A stretch of 64,000 nucleotides of DNA from positions 5,151,001-5,215,000 of the forward strand of contig NC_065889.1 of the NCBI RefSeq assembly GCF_905147045.1, given 5' to 3'. Both the position numbers and the translations under genes were made by a program. The DNA comes from Nymphalis io. Taxonomy: Eukaryota > Arthropoda > Insecta > Lepidoptera > Nymphalidae. Under the pieces are notes generated by a model that was not told where the DNA came from, searched no databases, and saw only the letters and a list, made by a program, of their open reading frames with translations. Of the stretch, positions 24,238 through 34,939 are shown one piece after another; position 1 is the first letter of the stretch, and each line of letters opens with the position of its first letter.

Positions 24238-24475
24238 AAACATTACTGTAACAGTATTCTATAAGTGGCAGAATATTATGATAAAAGCATCATTTGAAAG
24301 TTCTACGGAACTAATTAAGTTAAACTCTATCATACGTTCAAAGTGAACATTTTAAAAGCGTCCATTACTATATTAAATATTCGCTCAACTAAATATTGAG
24401 TACAAATAGATACTAACGATAATTTACCCATTTATAATTTATTTACTAGGCACTATATATATTGACAAAGTGCCT

Positions 24476-24805
24476 CGTTGTCTAGTTAGGCTACATGTAA
24501 GGCCACAGACCTCGAGGTCCTGGGTTCAAATCAGGTCAGGCTAATAAAAAGTGTCTGGAAGTTGGAAGTGTGTACACTCTCGTGTCTCGGAAAGCACGTA
24601 AAACCATTACTCCTGCACCTGAACTTTTTCCGTTCGTGTCGGATTGCCATCCCATCGGATTATGAGATCGAGATTGGAAATAGAGAGTGCACCTGTGTTT
24701 GCGCACACACTTATTGCACACATTACGTGCTATATATGTCCTGCTTAGTTGGATAATCACTTGAGATTGGCCGTCGTGGCCGAAATCGGTCTGGAGAAAA
24801 TTATT
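24476..24805 (+). repeat. tRNA-derived SINE, family D
   Basis: The head 'tgcctcgttgtctagttagg' resembles the 5' half of a tRNA (Glu/Asp type), and 'cctgggttcaaatcagg' is a good B box. The body holds 'tcggattgccatcccatcgg', 'tgtttgcgcacacac' and 'gagattggccgtcgtggccg', and the element ends in an ATT-rich tail near 24,800. It is the SINE closest to the P450 promoter. Confidence 0.75.
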
Positions 24806-25049
24806 ATTACTATTACTTTAAATACATACAAATCATAGTCTTAAATTTGTATTAATTTAATATTTATACTTATAGATACAGCATTAGAAATACTCACCAA
24901 TACAAAAAAAACAGTTTGTATTGTAATATAATATTCATGTTTTTTGTTATATACATGCAATAAAAACATAATCATGCAAAACAATGACTCCGACTCATTA
25001 TATCTTTAATTTTTTTTAGATTAGAGACGATTATGTATGTATATTTTTC

Positions 25050-25051
25050 AG
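25050..25051 (+). promoter_or_regulatory. Possible 5'-UTR splice acceptor before the P450 start
   Basis: A pyrimidine-rich 'tatttttcag' ends 24 bases before the preferred ATG. A non-coding leader exon could be spliced here. The first ATG at 25,058 has a weaker context than the one at 25,076 (aaaATGG). Confidence 0.3.
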
Positions 25052-25075
25052 TAGATAATGTATACTAGTATCAAA

Positions 25076-28000
25076 ATGGATAGCAGTGAATACGCTAGTC
25101 TATTTAAACGTTGTGTGACTGGAATATTAATCGGTTCTTTTATTTTATTATGTTTGTTAATACGCAAAACTTACAATTACTGGAAAGACCGCGGTATACC
25201 TTATGACAAACCTATTCCTATTTTCGGCAATCTAGGATTTATTATGAGAAAAAGTATCTGGGATTACTGTTATGAAATACGAAACAGGTATCCAAAAGAT
25301 TACTTTGGTATATTCCTTGCTTGGACTCCTGTTTTAATGGTGCAATCGCCGGAGTTGGCCAAGAAAATACTTATCAAAGATTTTGAATATTTCCCAAATA
25401 GATATCTGTATAGTGGTTATTCGGATCCTCTCGGATCTCTCAATTTGTTTACGGTTAAGGTAAGTAAAGATAGTTAACTATCCCTACTTTATGACTATTT
25501 CTAACAGCATGTTTAAAGTAATAATTATAATCTAAAAATTCGGCTGAATGATGTGAATGTGAAACATACATTTCGAATGAGTAATTGGTAAGTAAATAAT
25601 TAAAATAATATGGAGTGTTATCTTAATGTAGACCCATAGCCACTGAAATATTGAAATTTTCATATTTCATATAGTTATTGTTATGTTTATTAATTTATTA
25701 AGATCTCCAGGAGTAATTATAAACGGTCTCCTTCTGCGAAAATGTCATGTCGCAGAAGGAGGCAGCGGAGCAGGAGCGTGAGGAGAGGGCCTCCGCTGAC
25801 TCGCTTCGCCGAGTAAGACCGGGGAGAAGACGTCGGCGCTATGCGCATCTTCTCCTCCCGCCGTAAGTGTTGCCGGGGTTAGGGGGTCTTTGTACCCTGA
25901 GCACCCCCTAGGATTTGGAGGCCAGCAGAGGCGGGCCAACCGTCGGGGCGTCACGGTAGAATGCGCAAGCGATCCTGTGACGCCCCTCCAAAAGGAGGTG
26001 TGGGTACCGCTGGTTTTTTTGTGAGTATTCCGGCGCATGCTCGGCGCCGGCGAGTCCCACATACCCCCCCACTTCAAGTGGGGGAAACGCGTAAACGCGT
26101 TTTTCCAGCGAAACAAAAAAAAAGGAGTAATTATAAAAATACAACATTAAGAAAAACAAAAAAAAACTTATAGCTTAAGATCAGATGCATTACCTATTAA
26201 GGAGAATAACTCATGAAATGAAAAAGGAGATGTTGTCAACATTACTTTAAAATATACAAATATTTAATGATTCATAAAATCTTCATAAATATAAGTACAC
26301 CTAGCTAGCTATGATGAGCAAAAATACAAAGTAGCACATATCTTAAGCACGTCTGAATATTCAAAATGTTAATAACCGAAACTTTTGCTTTAAGCCATTA
26401 TTTTAATTCCAGAATCCACTATGGAAAACATTAAGGTATGAACTCTCTCCAATGTTTACATCTTTACGCTTAAAAAAAATAACCGAACTGATGAATATCA
26501 ATGCAACGGAGCTAGTAAGAAAAATAAAACGAGACTATATTGACAAGAACAATGTTGCCAACTTAAAGGTAAAATTTAAATCGTGACGTACGTATTTATG
26601 GTTCATTAATTTATTTATCTTTCTGTATTCACTTACCCTGCTATAGGTTTAAGTACGAGTAAAAACTTTCTTTTAAATATATATTTGCAACAAAGTTAAT
26701 TGGTAACAGGTAAATAGACAGGCAAATGGGCCACCCGATGATAAGTGGTCACCACTGCTCATACGCATTAGCACTGTAAGAAATATTAAGCATCCCTTAC
26801 ATCGCCAATGCGCCAACAACCTTGGGATCTAAGATTTTATGACTCTTGTGTCTGTATGTATACTGGCTCACTCACCTTCAAAACCGAAACAATAATACTA
26901 AGTATTGCTGTTTGGCGTTAGAGTTGATGTGTGGGTGGTACCAACCCAATGCCTAACTACAAGCTAAATGTTTTGATATCGTCGCTATAGAATTAATTAT
27001 TTTACAGGAAATATTTTCCATGTATACTTCTGACACTGTGGCTTATAGTGTATTTGGTATTCGAGTCAGTATTTTAAATGATAAGCCATCGCCGTTATGG
27101 TACATCACACGTCACATGGTTCAATGGACATTCTGGCGTGGTTTAGAATTTTCAATGATATTCCTTGTTCCTCTTATTGCTTCAATTTTACGGTATAGTA
27201 TTCAATATAACTTTATTTATTAAAAATTATTGCAAGAATGACAAAATTACTTTTTAGTAACGTATGTGCTTTAATTTTGTAGGTTTAAATTTTTTTCTGG
27301 TGCAGCCACAGATTACATAAAAAATATATTTTGGAACGTCGCTAAAAAACGCAAGGAAAGTAAAACAAAAAACGAAGAGGATCTTGTTAATCTTTTACTT
27401 AAGTTAAAGGATAAATTAAAAGTATCTGATGAACCCGGCTCGCGTAAGTTGAGAAAATAAAACTTAAATGATTCAAAAATAACAGAAAATGTACTAAAGT
27501 ATTAAAAGTGTTGACCCCTTGAATTTTAAAACTTCAAATATTCGACACCAAAAACTAACAAAAATTAGATAAATCTAGCAGTAAACATTGGTCACGTTAC
27601 AGTCAAAGTATATAAATAATATACAGAATCTTCTCGTGACCTACCTCAATAAAATAATCAAACAAGAAAAAAAGTCTGTTAAATAGCAAATTTTTTATTG
27701 ACAGCGCTGGCTGATGATGTTATTTTGGCGCAAGCGGCTGTTTTCATTTTGGGATCAATTGAAACATCGTCCACAACTATAGCCTATTTTTTGCACGAAA
27801 TAGCTCATCATCCTGAAGTACAGGTATTTTTAATTATTTAACAAAATCTTTTAAAATTGTTAATAGATTCTTTTTGTCCATTTCTGTTACATATTTAGTA
27901 CCCGAACAAGCTGACAAGGCGAATATTAATATTTTGTTGAATAAAGAAAAAAATTATGTAAATATTGTGGCAATAGATGCATAATATAATCTAAACATCT

Positions 28001-29374
28001 GTATTTATTGTTGTGCTATAAGTTAAAAATACCTACCTATTTTAGTAACTACAGATCTGTCACAAAGTTTTGAATGTTTCATTTTTCAGGTAAAACTTTT
28101 TAATGAAATCAACGAGGCAGTGAAGCAGAAAGAAAATGATGTTTTGGATTACAATGATTTATTAGAATTAAAATATTTAACAGCTTGTATTAACGGTATT
28201 GTTGAATCAGATTTTGTATTTTTGACGCTGTTTGAAACTGGTATAGTTTACTTTAGACAATAATTTATAATTCGGATAGTATAGAATTTGTTTCTTCCAG
28301 AAACTCTAAGGATGCATGCACCAGTAGCATATTTAGAAAGATTATGTGCAAAAAATTACAAATTAGACGATAATTTTACGATTGAGGCAGGCACTCCTGT
28401 ATTTATAAATGTTTTGGCCATACATTACAATGAGAAATATTATCCTGAGCCAGAGATGTTCCAGCCAGAACGATTCATGTCAGATATCGATAACACTAAC
28501 AACGTGTTCTTGCCGTTTGGTGAAGGACCCCGTTTTTGTATCGGTAATGTTATTTTTATATTATATCTATATTCTATATTCAAAAATATATAATATTATA
28601 CTATCATCACTTACTGAAAATTAAACTGGTGGTGTGAAAGTACGATACGCCTTAGGCATTAGCGTCAAACGTTACATGTTTTGTCATTACTTAAAAACTT
28701 TCTAAAAAGTCACAGCGCAAACTCACTCACTCTCGCACGTTTTAAATTATTGTTTTGAAAAGTAACGATACTTTGGATACATAGTATCGCTAACTAATTG
28801 AGATTTATAGTATCACTACTTAATGTCACTTACCTTACTAAAAATAAGTCTAAATTTTTAATTATTTTTATTATATTTAGGATAAGATAAAATTAATTAA
28901 ATTATTATAACCTTATCTTATCGATTAGTGTGGAAAGTGGAATATAATTCAATTTGAGATATACTTGGTTTAAGTTTAATCTGAATGATTCATGATAATG
29001 AGTCGAAAAGCACGTGAATATTAACCGAAGGTTGACAAGTACATTCGGGAAAGCTTCACAGTATTGTCATGTCTTTAATTTGTGTTTATAATTCATCTTG
29101 TGTTCGACGGTGAAGCAAAACTTCATTAGAAAACCTGCATGTGTCGGATTTACAGTTACTTTTGCTGTTAAATTTCATTAAATTGTATCTCTTAATATAC
29201 AAAGAAAACATTTTAGGTAAAAGGTACGGAATGATGCAAGTAAAGGCTTCCCTAGCTCAGCTGCTTGTCCACTACAAAATTAAGCCAGCTTTACCTTATA
29301 CGGTTAAAACCGATCCATACGCTGTAATAATGGCCCCAAAAGATGGTTTAAGTGTAAAATTCGTTCCACGTTAA
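25076..29374 (+). CDS. Cytochrome P450, CYP3 clan (CYP6-like), eight exons
   Basis: Coding exons by GT-AG junctions that keep frame: 25076-25459, 26413-26568, 27008-27192, 27283-27443, 27705-27823, 28090-28195, 28301-28543 and 29217-29374, giving 503 residues, normal for insect microsomal P450s. Seen in order: an N-terminal membrane anchor (about 12-30), WKTLR (C-helix WxxxR, 132-136), an I-helix segment GSIETS (312-317), ETLR (ExxR, 371-374), PERF (426-429), and the heme loop FGEGPRFCIG with Cys450. From the family: a haem-thiolate monooxygenase of the endoplasmic reticulum that takes electrons from P450 reductase. CYP3-clan members often oxidise plant toxins and insecticides; the substrate here is unknown. 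Oddity: the usual A-G pair before x-E-T is G-S. Introns hold a retroposon, a family B repeat and a SINE piece. An alternative ATG at 25,058 would add six residues. The subfamily cannot be fixed by eye. Confidence 0.93.
25709..26137 (+). mobile_element. GC-rich non-LTR retroposon fragment in P450 intron 1
   Basis: A GC-rich insert (25,724-26,122) ends in an A-run and is flanked by the exact 15-base duplication AGGAGTAATTATAAA (25,709-25,723 and 26,123-26,137), so it is a target-primed insertion in + orientation. Its 3' end has the hairpin-like ccccccacttcaagtggggg followed by tttttccagcga and A's, also seen at 1.1 kb. At its 5' end CTCCTTCTGCGA (25,728-25,739) is mirrored exactly at 25,750-25,761. 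No long reading frame is convincing. It is probably a 5'-truncated LINE 3' region or a SINE-like derivative. The exact family is unknown to me. Confidence 0.85.
26706..26965 (+). repeat. Dispersed repeat, family B, in P450 intron 2
   Basis: Runs from 'acaggtaaatagacaggc' through 'gataagtggtcaccactg', 'ttacatcgccaatgcgcca' and 'ctggctcactcacc' to 'gtgggtggtaccaaccc'. It is about as long as the copy at 54.9 kb, with scattered substitutions. It lies in the 439-base intron before exon 3. Confidence 0.8.
28881..28922. repeat. Inverted GATA-motif pair in P450 intron 7
   Basis: GATAAGATAA (28,881-28,890) is the exact reverse complement of 28,913-28,922. Each arm holds two GATA cores. It could be a GATA-factor binding cluster or chance in AT-rich DNA. 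Confidence 0.5.
29000..29155 (+). repeat. Metulj-like SINE fragment (family A) in P450 intron 7
   Basis: 'attaaccgaaggttgac', 'gtctttaatttgtgtttata', 'attcatcttgtgttcgacgg' and 'aaacctgcatgtgtc' follow the family A order in + orientation, strongly decayed and lacking the 3' third. It ends about 60 bases before the acceptor of the last exon. Confidence 0.65.
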
Positions 29375-29406
29375 TTATATAACCGTTTTTAGACATACAA
29401 TATATT

Positions 29407-29432
29407 AATAAAAGGTTTTTCTGAATAATAAA
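29407..29432 (+). terminator. Poly(A) signals of the P450 gene
   Basis: Two AATAAA hexamers, at 29,407-29,412 and 29,427-29,432, lie 33 and 53 bases after the stop codon, the expected place for 3'-end formation. Confidence 0.7.
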
Positions 29433-29434
29433 TT

Positions 29435-30600
29435 GTTTTATTAAATTATATTTCATTGTTTTATTGAATAATTTCTTTTAAAATCATTATATATAAACAT
29501 TAAGGTTGTAAAAATAATGACCTCAAGAGAGAAAATACATTTTGAGTACTCTAAATTAAATAGAAAAATCAATGTACAATCATAACATTGCGTAGCTCTG
29601 ACAATAATGCAATTAATGAATTATTATTGTAAATGAAAAAATATAATTAAAATATTCTATCTGCACATTCGAGAGCCGAGTACGGGCATGACACAAAAGA
29701 AATACAAAACAGTTACAGTTTGTACCCCAGTCGTTAGCGCCACTAATTAGCTCGTGATTATCAGAAGGAAGCAGCGCTATCGTATTTACAGCAGGACAGT
29801 CATGTAATGTACATTTTCATTCATCACTGTTATCAATATACTATAATTGTAATTGTCGTGATAACAATAAAATATATAGACAAGATGATAGAAATGATCA
29901 ACCTATGTTGCAAAAAATATAAAGACACAACTGTGTGTAGCGAGAGCGATCTAACTTGAGTAGAAACGAGTCTTTGTCATAGTGTGACGTCATTGCTCTT
30001 AATATTAAACCTTTATATGAGGAAAAGAAAAACAATTTATTTGAAAAAATATATATTTACAAAAGAGAATCATGAACGATATAGTTTTAACACTATTTCT
30101 GTTATTTTTTGCGACATTTATATTCAGAGTGATCGATATAATAATCAAGGCTGTCATCGCTCCCTTATAAAATTTAACAATGAATGTATGCAGATATCAA
30201 AATTTATCCATTGTCTTTTATTTATATTAAGAGAAAAAAAAGTTTTAATACTTGTGCCGAATTATTCACCAAATATTTATTCACCAAAAATAAAAATAAA
30301 GCGTTATAAATGAAAAAGTTTTTTTCTGCGAATTGTACCTTTCAAATGCCAGTTGGCAGGTCGAGATTATTGACGGTCCTATTCTTATTTGGATCGCGTA
30401 CTATTAATCTATGTAAATCCTAAAAGCGTAACAAAGGAGGAAAGTTTATTTACGAGAGCATGCATTGTAGACGTGTGAGTTAGGTCCTTTCAAATGTGGG
30501 ATTAATTTTAGGTCGTCTGTCACTATAGATTCAAAAATGACGTAAGACTTTATTAATTGTTTACTTATGGTAGGTGCACCGCTTCTGAGAGGGGCCGCGA
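29435..30600. other. Gene-free spacer downstream of the P450
   Basis: No P450-like exon or known repeat recognised here, although the duplicate relic lies just beyond. The 109-codon frame at 29,984-30,313 has no recognisable domain and AT-biased content, so I do not call it a gene. Confidence 0.45.
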
Positions 30601-30604
30601 ATGT

Positions 30605-30728
30605 CAAACTGGCTCACTCGCTTTTCAAAACCGAAACACAACGATACTAAATATTGCTATTTGGCGGTAGAAGATATTATGAGTGTTCGGTACCTACACA
30701 GACGGACTTGTACAAAGCCCTAAAATTC
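30605..30728 (+). repeat. Dispersed repeat, family B, 3' part
   Basis: 'ctggctcactcgcttttcaa', 'accgaaacacaacgatact', 'ttggcggtagaa' and 'cagacggacttgtacaaagcc' match the 3' half of family B. A short piece resembling the middle of the reversed family A SINE ('tctcgtgatatttttcttcaccgtc') follows to about 30,775. Confidence 0.7.
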
Positions 30729-31204
30729 ATGGGACAGATTTTCTCGTGATATTTTTCTTCACCGTCAACCACGAGGTTAAATCTTTTAGAAATTTACTAT
30801 TTAAATCTTATACTTATTTTTCAAAACATGTTATTGGTATTCCTAGTATTCCTTCAATGAAATGTAAAGTTAATGCTAGGTGTGAATACGATACTAATCG
30901 TTATTATTTTTGATTAAATTTGAGCCTAAGGCGTCAGAGTAAATGCTTTATTGAAATACGAGTAAAAGACCAAAATTACAAAACTTTTTATATATAATCA
31001 TATTCAATACATCATAAATATAATTTGAAATAATATGATTTTTAATATGATTTTATTTCATTTAATATAATATCAATGTGATAAAATTTCCTTCGCATTT
31101 TTTTTAAGTATTTTGTGATAAAGTTTTTATTCAACACTATTATTATATATATCAGTTATTTTGCAAAATTTCCTTTTTATGATTATTTAATAAATAATAT
31201 CAAT

Positions 31205-31314
31205 AAGATAAAAAGTACGGGATGTCGTCTACAAAATGCCTTATAGGATTAAAACCAACCCTTGTTCTTGTTACTGGCCTAAAATATTTAAGTGCAAAAT
31301 TCGTTCCACGCAAA
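31205..31314 (+). pseudogene. Decayed copy of the P450 terminal exon
   Basis: The stretch 'aaaaagtacgggatg' parallels the start of exon 8 of the intact gene (aaaaggtacggaatg). 'gccttataggattaaaacc' parallels 'accttatacggttaaaacc', and 'aagtgcaaaattcgttccacg' nearly equals the gene's C-terminal coding end (aagtgtaaaattcgttccacg). About 45 bases are missing between the first two blocks, and internal changes destroy most conserved residues, although a frame ending ...LSAKFVPRK then stop survives. The relic sits 1.8 kb after the intact stop in the same orientation. It is best read as what remains of a second, tandem P450. I found no trace of its other exons. Confidence 0.75.
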
Positions 31315-31319
31315 TAAAA

Positions 31320-32810
31320 TGTAAAACAGTTCTTATGGGTACACTGCAGTGACAGACTAAAATAGGCTAGAGTACAATAGACGTTATCATTTCGGATTCA
31401 ATGTGTATGTATTGGACTATTTTGCCAAGATCTTTTATTTCTTTTCAGCAATAGGAATTTTTTTTCAAATATGACTACAGTTTTGTGACTGACGTTATAT
31501 AATAATATTTCGTCTATAAAATTAATAAATAATTAGTGATGCGCACATACTTAGAAATATTTCAGGAAACTAAAGTTTTAACTACTACAAATATATTTAT
31601 TTTTTAATAACCGGGGCGACAATCGCGAAATATTGATACATGTACGGCTAATCGTAAATCCGAATATCAAGAAGAACCTTTAAAAATATGGCATTTTGAT
31701 TATAAGATTTTCATAGTTTCGCAAATGACATTTTAAATAGTAATATTAAGTTACGTAGCTCATGACAACACGCAAATGCAATATAATGTATCAAACTGTA
31801 TTTGCAATTGTGAAAATGGTTCCGAAGTTTTACCGATGCGTAGTCGCAATCAAACCAATGAACTTTTAGCTAAGTTTGATAGTATCAATTAGGTCATAAT
31901 AAACGTATCACGCTACACTAACGTATTGATTGCAGGGCAGTATTGTGTATAACATGTCTTAACTTGATTTATATATGAATGTTGACACTGATACCAATTT
32001 AACGATTCAGTCGTTAAACCGAACGCAATTTTGACGAATTACGAGATTTTCTTTTTTCGTTTAACGGCTTTTCTAAATCTCTTTTTGTAATTACTTGAAC
32101 TAACTCCTTTGCGCATATAGATCACACTTGGAGTTTAAGGCGTATATTTTTAATTATATATGAATAATAGGTAGGCTTGAGAACATTGAGAATATATATT
32201 TGTAATTCAGTAATTAAACTAAATTATATTTCTTCTATATTGTGACATTATGATTTTATACACTTAGAGATTTCACAAAAAAAAATGTCCACAAAAATGC
32301 TAACATATTTTTTTCAATAAGCCAATAATACTAAAGTCACTTCCAGTACATTATTACTTATTATGTTTTTTCAACCACAAATTTTTTTTATAAAAATACG
32401 TTCTAATAATATACTTGACCAATTTTACCTCTTCAAAACAATTTCTTTTTACTCAAAATATTACGTAAAGAGACGTTTAAATCAAATTTGAACATTCCAG
32501 GAACAAATACTGTTAATATACATAGCTTTTATTCAAGTGTAGTGCAATGGCACTTAAATTTCAATCTGAAATATAATTCAAACAGGCGGAGTCTGAAAGG
32601 CTTGAGATACCAGCTTTACTACGAAAACTAAGCAAACTTGACAAGTTACGTCACGTTTTGCTTTGTCAACCTATGCTTAGGAGTCGAATTGTACGCTTTG
32701 CACTATATCACATTCCAAAATAAAAATAACCAACAAAGATGGTAGATATGAAAGTACAGTATTTAGCTGTGCTCTGAAAAATCTTTTATCTATACAGTAT
32801 ATTTTAGATA
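31320..32810. other. Gene-free AT-rich stretch
   Basis: No gene or recognisable mobile element seen. Confidence 0.5.
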
Positions 32811-32813
32811 TTA

Positions 32814-32959
32814 TGTCCCTTGTGCCTGTAGTTACTCTGGCTTACTTACCCTTCCAACCGGAACACAACAAAACTAAGTATTGCTTTTTGGCGGTAGAAT
32901 ATATATAGAGTGAATGGTACCGACCCAGACGGTCTATCGCAATGCCTTACCGCCAAGTG
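32814..32959 (+). repeat. Dispersed repeat, family B, 3' part
   Basis: 'gtcccttgtgcctgtagtta', 'cttccaaccggaacacaac', 'ttttggcggtagaat' and 'accgacccagacgg' match the second half of family B. Confidence 0.8.
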
Positions 32960-33366
32960 TATTAACGTTATATAAAGCGATACAATATAGAGTTTCCCAT
33001 AGTGTAAAATATCCACTGATGATTAGTTTTAAATCCAGTGAAACGCTCATGTATGATTAATGAAACATAAGGACGATAATCGAAAAAAAAATCTATATTT
33101 TGATCATTACGTCACTTATACAATATTAAAAAAGTATATAATAGTAAAACGGCGCTAATGCAATATTATATACGTAAGTTTCACAGGTAATATTTACTTT
33201 GTTACTGGTTTGAGTTGTGTAGTGTATCTTGAAGTCTATTGAATGTGGCTCGAAAATTCAAACAGCGCCAAGTATTTTAGTGAAGTCAAACAAATATATT
33301 TTGATATTTATTTATAATTTTAAACGTATATATAATATATTTTATTTTAGTCTATATAATATTTAC

Positions 33367-33595
33367 GTTGAGATGGCCCAGTGGCTAGACTCTTAACCGA
33401 AGACTGCTATAGTTCGGCTAATACCACTCAATTTTTATTTAAGTTTATTATTCATTTCGTGGTCGATGAAAGAAAAAATCGCTCAGAAACTGGTATGTGT
33501 TGAATAAAAATCTTCCGTATATCCACCAAACCGTATTGCAGCAGACGTTCTCCTCAAAAAATAGAGGAGGATTTAGCCCAGCTACTAAAAGTCAT
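33367..33595 (+). repeat. Metulj-like SINE (family A), old copy
   Basis: Starts 'gttgagatggcccagtggct' and continues through 'tcttaaccgaaga' and 'ccaccaaaccg' to 'gttctcctcaaaaa' and 'ggaggatttagcccagc'. The order of family A is kept but the middle is heavily mutated. Confidence 0.7.
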
Positions 33596-33599
33596 TGAA

Positions 33600-34620
33600 A
33601 TTTCGAATAAAATAATAAAATTAATCTTTTTTTCCTTGCTTCATTGAAAATAATAAGTACTTTTTAATATCTTTGTTATATGTAGTAAACGTTTATAATA
33701 ATTTAGTCTAAACGATAATAAAAGTCGTTTGAAGAATAAACCAGTCTACCGAGACCTATTGGATGTCGCTGATTGCGAACTAATTTCAGTTCTAGAATTA
33801 AAATGGTGCGTATTAGCGCGTTAAATCCTTAAGCTATAATACGTGCGTTGCATCAATTTAATTTGTTATAAAGATTAAGTAAAATAATTATTATTATATA
33901 GAAAACAAGTACGAAGTAAATAAAATATTTTTTATTTTTACAATTATTGTACTATACGTACTATTAACGCATATAATAGCAAATTTCACAAAAATATTGT
34001 GCTATAAATATATATACAGGAAAATTTAACGATAATTTTAATACAAAATGTATGCATTCCTAAAATAACGTTAAGTCAATTTTTTTTAAATGTAAGAATT
34101 TTTAGACAAAATTGACAATTTCGAAACACAATTTACATACATGACATAATATCTGTTAAAACCAAAAATACATAGAATAATAGATTGTAGATAATACAAT
34201 AAATAAATAAAGCATATTTATTTATTTATTACAATAGTGCCAGCGTCTTCGGTACCAATGTCAATGCCACAGGACAATCTTTTAGACGGCGTGTTTTTGC
34301 TTTAAATTTGTAATGTGTATTTTGTTCTTTTTACTTTAATTTTGTATTTTATAAAAATGTCTGTACATAAATACAAAATTATAAAATTTAAAATAATTAT
34401 TTATTGTATTATTAATATATTAATTCTATAATGTATGTCTTAAGTTTAGTTTTCTATAGTAAATTAATAAACTTCAACACACTTCTCACAAGATTCTATC
34501 AATTAATACTATGTAAAAAAGAGACTATATTAAGTGTCTAGAGACTATAAATAGATTACTGTATTTATTTCAAAGTAGTTGATACCTGATATTTAACTAT
34601 TGATACAGAGACATATACAG
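33600..34620. other. Gene-free AT-rich stretch
   Basis: No gene seen. TTTA/TAAA simple repeats near 34,200-34,230. Confidence 0.5.
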
Positions 34621-34636
34621 AATATATAGTGATTGA

Positions 34637-34926
34637 TGGCCCAGTGGTAAGAACGCGTGAATCTTAACTGATGATAGTGGGTTCAAACCCGGGCAAGCAC
34701 CACTGAATTTAAATGTGCTTAATTTGTGATTATAATTCATCTCGTGCTTTACGGTGAAGGAAAACATCGTGAGGAAACCTGCATGTGTCTAATTTCACTG
34801 AAATCTGCCACATGTGTATTCCACCAACCCGCATTGGAGCAGCGTGGTTGAATAAGCTCCAATACCTTCTCCTCAAAAAGAGGAGAGGAGGCCTTTAGCC
34901 CAGCAGTGGGCCACAGGCTGTTACGG
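34637..34926 (+). repeat. Metulj-like SINE (family A), full length with TSD
   Basis: The best + strand copy: 'tggcccagtggtaagaacgc', a perfect-looking B box in 'gggttcaaacccgggcaag', 'gtgtctaatttcactgaaat', 'cccgcattggagcagcgtgg' and the end 'cagcagtgggccacaggctg' followed by 'ttacgg'. The 11-base duplication ATAGTGATTGA lies at 34,626-34,636 and 34,927-34,937, which fixes both ends. Good preservation implies a fairly recent insertion. Confidence 0.93.
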
Positions 34927-34939
34927 ATAGTGATTGAAA

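Noticed and set aside
29984..30313. 109-codon frame downstream of the P450
   Set aside because: Lys/Ile/Asn-rich as expected in AT-rich DNA. No P450 motif or other domain.
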